From Euwallacea fornicatus (lineage: Eukaryota; Arthropoda; Insecta; Coleoptera; Curculionidae), in NCBI RefSeq assembly GCF_040115645.1, contig NC_089542.1:186001-250000 (forward strand): a stretch of DNA of 64,000 nucleotides. Direction: 5' to 3'. The position numbers and the translations under genes are program-made. This document shows, one piece after another, positions 60,865-64,000 of the stretch. A model generated the notes under the pieces. The model was not told where the DNA came from. It saw only the letters and a list, made by a program, of their open reading frames with translations, and did not search any database. Position 1 is the first letter of the stretch; each line of letters starts with the position of its first letter.

Positions 60865-63157
60865 CGAAAAAATCCCCAAAGACGTGAATAAATTCAATAT
60901 TAGCATACCGCGGTATGTGTGCAGTTCTTCGCAGCATTAAGACTACCTTCCTAACGAGCCTAATGGTACAATAATGACTTATTTTAATGTGTAAAAAAAA
61001 CAAACCTCGTCGCATGATCATGTTGATGAGGCGTCAGCTTTAATTCACCTCTCGATACCGTAATATGATCTGAAAAAGACTCCAATGGGAGTAGGGAAAT
61101 TGCAAATGAACGAGAGGTCCATGGTAGCAGTTTGTAGCGCTTTGCTCCTTTACGGTTGGCCCCAACTTGATTTTTTTATTTGAAAACTATAGCTCGTGGT
61201 ATGATTGCCTTGATGAGGCGTTGGGTTCGCGTCATGATGCGATCATTTGAACAAATATAGATTTTAATGAGTTTACTTCGACGAGTTGAATTCAATGTGA
61301 CTAGCTAGATTGCAACTAATTGAGACTTCAGATCAGACCTGGATTTCATGTTCGATGTGAGGACATTTGACTTCCAACAGAACTGCAGCTTACGGGGGAT
61401 ACCGAACGCCACGTTTTTGGACCTGTAGTTGACCATAGCTTCCTATTATGTTTTCAAAGAATTATTAATCTTCTTCTTCTTCAAGTAATAGTTAATTATC
61501 AAATATATTAAAAAAATCGTTAAATTTAATACACAATTCTGGGCTTTTCTTTTTCAATAGGTGCAAATTTGAGTGAGTCCGACAAAGGACGTTAATAAGG
61601 ATTGCGAATTGCAAAGGACTTTTTAAGCTCGCTTTTCCGGAACTGAGAATACTCACATTGTTGGGCTTCAAACGATTTTTAAAAATAAGAAACGAATGGT
61701 TTTTTGTGTCTTAAAAATTTTCAAATTTACGCCCAGTTCGAATTAAACGAAAAATCCATAGAATTTCCGCTCACAGGGGAAATCGGAGGTAGAGGAGCCT
61801 TTATGCGCGAAGATAGAATATTCTTGTTTTTTGCAATTTCCAGGAAACTTTTACGTCCACTCTTTGGATCAACAAATAGCCAGAATTCGTTTAGTTTGGT
61901 TGTTTACGCGTTAAAAATCAGTAAAGTTGAGATACGTAATAATCATAATTTTGTTTTTCTGAAAATTTCAAATTCAGACCTCCCGTAAAGAAAACTAGCA
62001 AAATTACCAGAATTTTAGCTTAAAACATCCGATTCCTGTCGGCAATAAAGTATTCTTTAGAGAGTAACAAATTTCATGGTTAAACCCAACGATTATTGTC
62101 AATTTCGAGGGCGATTTAGAGTATAATTCTCGAAAAATGAAGAAGAAACCGCGAACTGTGCACTTTGTGAACGATGAGGGAGACTCTTTGATGGAAACCA
62201 AAAGAAGAGGAATTTTTGCAAATCCCTATCGGCTATTTTATTTTTTTGTTCGAAGCATGTCAGGTGCAAACTGCATCTTTATCTGATCTCTAGGGACAAG
62301 ACAAAACGGAAATTTCACAATCATTCGGGTGTGCGAGCTCTTCGTTCATCTTTCTCTAATCATTCCTCTAATCACACCCCAATACCGATGTTTGAGTTCT
62401 TTTTTTCAAGAAAACTCCAGATTTAATTGAGGAGATTTTTGACGTTTTTTAAGTGAAGAATTGAACTGAACTGACTCAAACTAGAGTTCATCCGTCGATT
62501 GTAAGTTTTATTAAGAGAATTGGAGAATTCGATTTGGCTATTTTTTGAAAATTGCGCAGTTTTTACAAAGCGTCGGCTCTTCCAATTGAAGCTGTCCATA
62601 AAGGGGGTGAAGTGAGACTTCATGTCCTGAACGCGCGTTTTCCACGCCGAATCCTCTCTTGCTCAATCAGACGTTTTTAAAATTGTTTAAAGATTCTCAT
62701 TTTAGGGAGGTTTCTTTCGTACTTTTCATCGTTCGAAATTAATCGAGTATCGATTAGCCCTTAAGAGCTTTTTGGTTTTTCCAATTAAAACTAAGTCCTT
62801 CATCTAATCCACGTTGCCTCCTTTATAAAACATCAAATCCGAGCCGTCCATTAATCCTCTGATGGATTTCTTTTTCTTATTAACCTCATAAATTTCCTTT
62901 ATGTATCCCTTACGTCTCGAGCTTGAAACTTTTATGAATGTTATGATCCTGATTTCTGTGAAACTATGCCAATAATTCCTGTTTGATACAACACTACATC
63001 ATGTGTGATGGTCTAACTACAGGTTGAAGGAAAATCGGTCTGGTCAATGATTTATTATATCAAGTTGAGCATTGTACGCGATATATCTGTTATGAAACGT
63101 CAACTTTCGGTGTATAATTTGATACTAACCGCTCAATGATTTATTTCCATTGTATAG
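60865..63157. other. Intergenic or intronic, no gene seen
   Basis: No coding region was recognised. A GATGAGGCGT phrase recurs at about 61025 and 61213 in similar surroundings, hinting at another weak duplication. Confidence 0.35.
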
Positions 63158-63255
63158 GGATGAGCAGCCATTACAAATCACCTATAGGTTATCGTTTGTC
63201 AGACTAATGGCGTGCTTTGATGCGCCCATACATAAATCCATAAACCATCTCCATA
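63158..63255 (+). other. Exon-like segment (unknown gene)
   Basis: A 98-base stretch lies between an acceptor (ccattgtatag) and a strong donor (GTAAGT). One frame is open throughout (DEQPLQITYRLSFVRLMACF...). It could be an exon of a gene extending beyond the window or of a non-coding RNA. Not recognised. Confidence 0.25.
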
Positions 63256-63441
63256 GTAAGTTTTTTTTTTAATTGAAATGGGAATGCATTCCTGGTCAAA
63301 TTGAGTAATGTTCGAAGCCTATGGCTGAAACCTGGAAAGACCTAAAAACTGAAACTTTGCAGGGGAAATTTCCATGCAACGGGGCCGTATGAGTGCGTAG
63401 AAAGATGTTTTCAGTTAAAAAAATTATCATTGTTGTTTCAG

Positions 63442-63531
63442 GGTCATGCAGGTGCGACATGGAGACTGATCGATGGACCTGATCCGTGGACGCCGAACAC
63501 CTCGGAGGAGAGCGGAACTATCAACTCGTGA
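63442..63531 (+). CDS. Possible terminal coding exon, unknown gene
   Basis: After a good acceptor (tgttgtttcag) a 29-codon open frame reads GHAGATWRLIDGPDPWTPNT then SEESGTINS and stops. Base composition is much more GC-rich than the surroundings, with a coding-like look. Joining it to the segment at 63158-63255 would put that segment in a frame containing a stop, so if both are exons they are either read in a different frame (ending MRDT-type CRCDMETDRWT) or belong to different transcripts. I do not recognise the protein. Confidence 0.25.
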   Translation, partial: GHAGATWRLIDGPDPWTPNTSEESGTINS

Positions 63532-64000
63532 CTGGACCTGGACCATTAACGTTTTGTTCCAACCTGATGTTTGCCTGTGGCATATTACTTGAATGTCTGT
63601 TTTGAATCCAGAATATGAACCTTGCCAGCATCACCACACTGGGATGTGATAAGCTTTGGTTTCTTACGTCATGGAATTCGCTTTCGCTTAAATCATCAAG
63701 CGGTACTAGCTGATTTGCTTGTCGGACAGAATAATTGAAAACTTCTATGAATATTTCCTTTGAGAGTTCTGCATTCCTCGCGATTCTTCATCTCAGTCAA
63801 AAGTATATCAGCAGCTTTAAGAGGACAATTATTTAAGAAATAATCATAATGCGTAATGTAGTACCACAAAATCATTCAAGAGGACAGAGGAATGGGAAAT
63901 CACAACGAATAGAGAATTTTCAGGAGTTTAAAGTTTCTGGGTTATTTTCTAATTATACGAAATTGTGAAGTCCATCAAGAATGAGCGTTGAATTTTCATG
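63532..64000. other. Right edge, no gene seen
   Basis: AT-rich DNA that could be 3' UTR of the exon-like segment before it. No polyadenylation signal of the AATAAA type was seen. Confidence 0.35.

Overview
This is a window of insect nuclear DNA, most likely from a beetle, although order-level placement is an inference. The window is AT-rich. Its genes are split by GT-AG introns that range from about 50 bases to 16 kb, and much of the rest is decayed mobile DNA. Seven protein-coding loci can be supported. I saw no operon, CRISPR array, rRNA or convincing tRNA.

Positions 1-10.4 kb hold three tandem plus-strand genes for related cell-surface leucine-rich repeat (LRR) proteins. Each has LRRs, one transmembrane helix with the shared core GVLFYVQF, and a short tail. 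The first copy is cut by the left window edge. The second is complete once a 7-codon first exon at 2668-2688 is included (506 aa). The third lacks a recognisable first exon. Positions 10.4-18.7 kb hold no gene but contain a probable solo LTR and an inverted-repeat element.

Positions 18.7-47.9 kb hold two ANTP-class homeobox genes in the same orientation. The first is extra-extra (exex, the Mnx/Hb9 orthologue; 288 aa, intron 1 of 16.2 kb). The second is a gene of the lateral muscles scarcer/Nedx family (lms; 269 aa, intron 1 of 7.0 kb). Both have an eh1-like repressor peptide and a homeobox split at the same codon. The large introns hold MITE-like inverted repeats, decayed Tc1/mariner transposases, a degenerate repeat array and possible regulatory DNA.

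Positions 48.7-53.3 kb hold a divergent housekeeping pair. humpty dumpty (hd, the DONSON replication protein; 552 aa) is on the minus strand. Cyclin H (CycH; 330 aa), part of the CDK-activating kinase/TFIIH, is on the plus strand. They share an 863-bp promoter interval. Just downstream is a decayed duplicate of Cyclin H exon 1 with part of its intron, in a small array.

Positions 54-64 kb are gene-poor. They contain a LINE remnant, a degenerate repeat array at 57.6-60.0 kb, an A-tailed candidate retroposon and, near the right edge, two exon-like segments of unknown identity.

The most interesting points are the exex-lms linkage, the LRR gene array with its tiny first exon, and the Cyclin H exon duplication. 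I did not find an unmistakably new biological system.
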